Shown: piece after piece, positions 63,447-64,000 of the stretch | Layout: the number at the start of each line of letters is the position of its first letter | Numbering within the stretch: position 1 is the first letter of the stretch | Assembly (NCBI GenBank): GCA_902781895.1 | Contig: CACZLA010000001.1 | Span: 1 to 64,000 of the forward strand | Source of the DNA: an uncultured Lachnospiraceae bacterium | GTDB lineage: Bacteria > Bacillota > Clostridia > Lachnospirales > Lachnospiraceae | DNA length: 64,000 nt | Direction of reading: 5' to 3' | Made by a program: the position numbers and the translations under genes | The notes under the pieces: generated by a model | The model's input: the letters and a program-made list of their open reading frames with translations, nothing else | Database searches by the model: none | Told to the model about the DNA's origin: nothing

Positions 63447-64000
63447 TTATTTCCGCCTTATTATCTTCACAAATCTCTTTCTCAGCATTACCAGTTCGAG
63501 GATATGATTTACGCGAAGCTTAAGGATTTCCGCAACATAAGGTTTTCTGATGAAGTCCATCGCACCCAGTGCCAGACCTTCTGCCTCCGCTCCCGAACTG
63601 TCATCTGCAGTCAGGAATATAACCGATATACGTCCCTGATCTCCGCCCATGCTTCTGAGCTTCCTGAAGGTTTCATATCCATCCATTCCCGGCATATTTA
63701 TATCCATCAGCACAAGATCCGGAAGCTCTTCATTTTCCTCAAGATGCTTCAGAAGGGCTTCTCCGGAGTTCAGAGTTGTTACATTTACTCCGTCTTCTCT
63801 CAGAATCTTTGCAGCCATATCAAGGCTTATATCTTCATCATCAACAATGATAACATTTCTGTCTTCATCACCCAGTGCAGAGCCTATCTCGCTTCTCACA
63901 AACTCCGTGTCATATTTGATCACCACATCTCTGCCCTTTTCCTGATACCAGGACTCGATGATATTGTCCACAACCTTCTTGGTAAACTCCTCACGAATAT
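63447..64000 (-). CDS. Receiver-ended signalling protein, partial (N-terminus beyond the right edge)
   Basis: The frame stays open to the window edge, so a start at GTG 63971 is not supported. The visible 184 residues are the end of a protein paralogous to the one at 50119-52467: SWYQEKGRDVVIKYDTEF aligns with the junction between its degenerate GGDEF part and receiver 2. The receiver holds DLVLMDINMPGMDG and RKPYVAEIL. The protein then stops after ILELVMLRKRFVKIIRRK and has no HD-GYP domain. It starts the operon of hybrid kinases downstream (34-bp gap). A GGDEF domain upstream of the edge is expected but not seen. Confidence 0.82.
   Translation of the reverse strand, partial: IREEFTKKVVDNIIESWYQEKGRDVVIKYDTEFVRSEIGSALGDEDRNVIIVDDEDISLDMAAKILREDGVNVTTLNSGEALLKHLEENEELPDLVLMDINMPGMDGYETFRKLRSMGGDQGRISVIFLTADDSSGAEAEGLALGAMDFIRKPYVAEILKLRVNHILELVMLRKRFVKIIRRK

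Overview
The window looks like a chromosomal segment of an anaerobic Firmicute, most likely a Lachnospiraceae-type clostridium. The evidence is a class III fructose-1,6-bisphosphatase, an oxygen-sensitive class III ribonucleotide reductase, clostridial-type AraR and ribulokinase, choline-binding-type cell-wall repeats, strong AGGAGG ribosome sites and moderate GC. Nearly all genes lie on the minus strand; only araR, a TetR regulator and a DUF4003 gene are on plus. I see no rRNA, tRNA, transposase, phage gene or CRISPR array.

Layout, left to right. (1) 1-7464: a self-contained fructose PTS operon, read leftward fruK-fruA-ptsH-fbp-ptsI-DeoR regulator, with a clear sigma-A promoter and an upstream operator array. 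Its HPr keeps His15 but has Gly at position 46. (2) 7617-15568: a small secreted wall-binding protein, uvrA, uvrB (separated by a palindromic element) and an intracellular GH13 amylase. (3) 15745-30759: a pentose region, inferred to serve L-arabinose. It holds a YtfQ/R/T-like ABC transporter, then an operon transaldolase-isomerase-ribulokinase-araD followed by an AraC-type response regulator, a YesM-type kinase and a sugar-binding lipoprotein, which together look like a three-part sugar sensor. Divergent araR has operator-like sites in the shared promoter region. (4) 30800-35549: a GGDEF protein and a vanR-vanS-vanY-vanZ-like set without any D-Ala-D-Lac/Ser ligase genes. (5) 35550-36181: a gene-free region carrying three different tandem-repeat families. 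(6) 36182-41191: trxB, nrdD with a fused redoxin domain, NrdR boxes, nrdG and a membrane XRE regulator. (7) 41395-47440: a TetR gene and a small stand-alone NRPS-like set (adenylating ligase, carrier protein, condensation-like protein) beside two alpha/beta hydrolases. (8) 47450-64000: a signalling region with three hybrid histidine kinases, multi-receiver GGDEF/HD-GYP proteins, LemA and DUF3137 behind a manganese (yybP-ykoY-type) riboswitch, and a secreted wall-binding protein.

The most unusual observations are the yybP-ykoY riboswitch with its own promoter and terminator in front of a DUF3137-lemA operon rather than a metal exporter; a histidine kinase-receiver protein ending in a complete DegV (fatty-acid-binding fold) domain; the HPr lacking the HPr-kinase serine; the nrdD-redoxin fusion next to a TrxB lacking the NADPH-binding HRR motif; and the cryptic discrete NRPS-like cluster. 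All functional statements come from reading sequence motifs; no database search was run.
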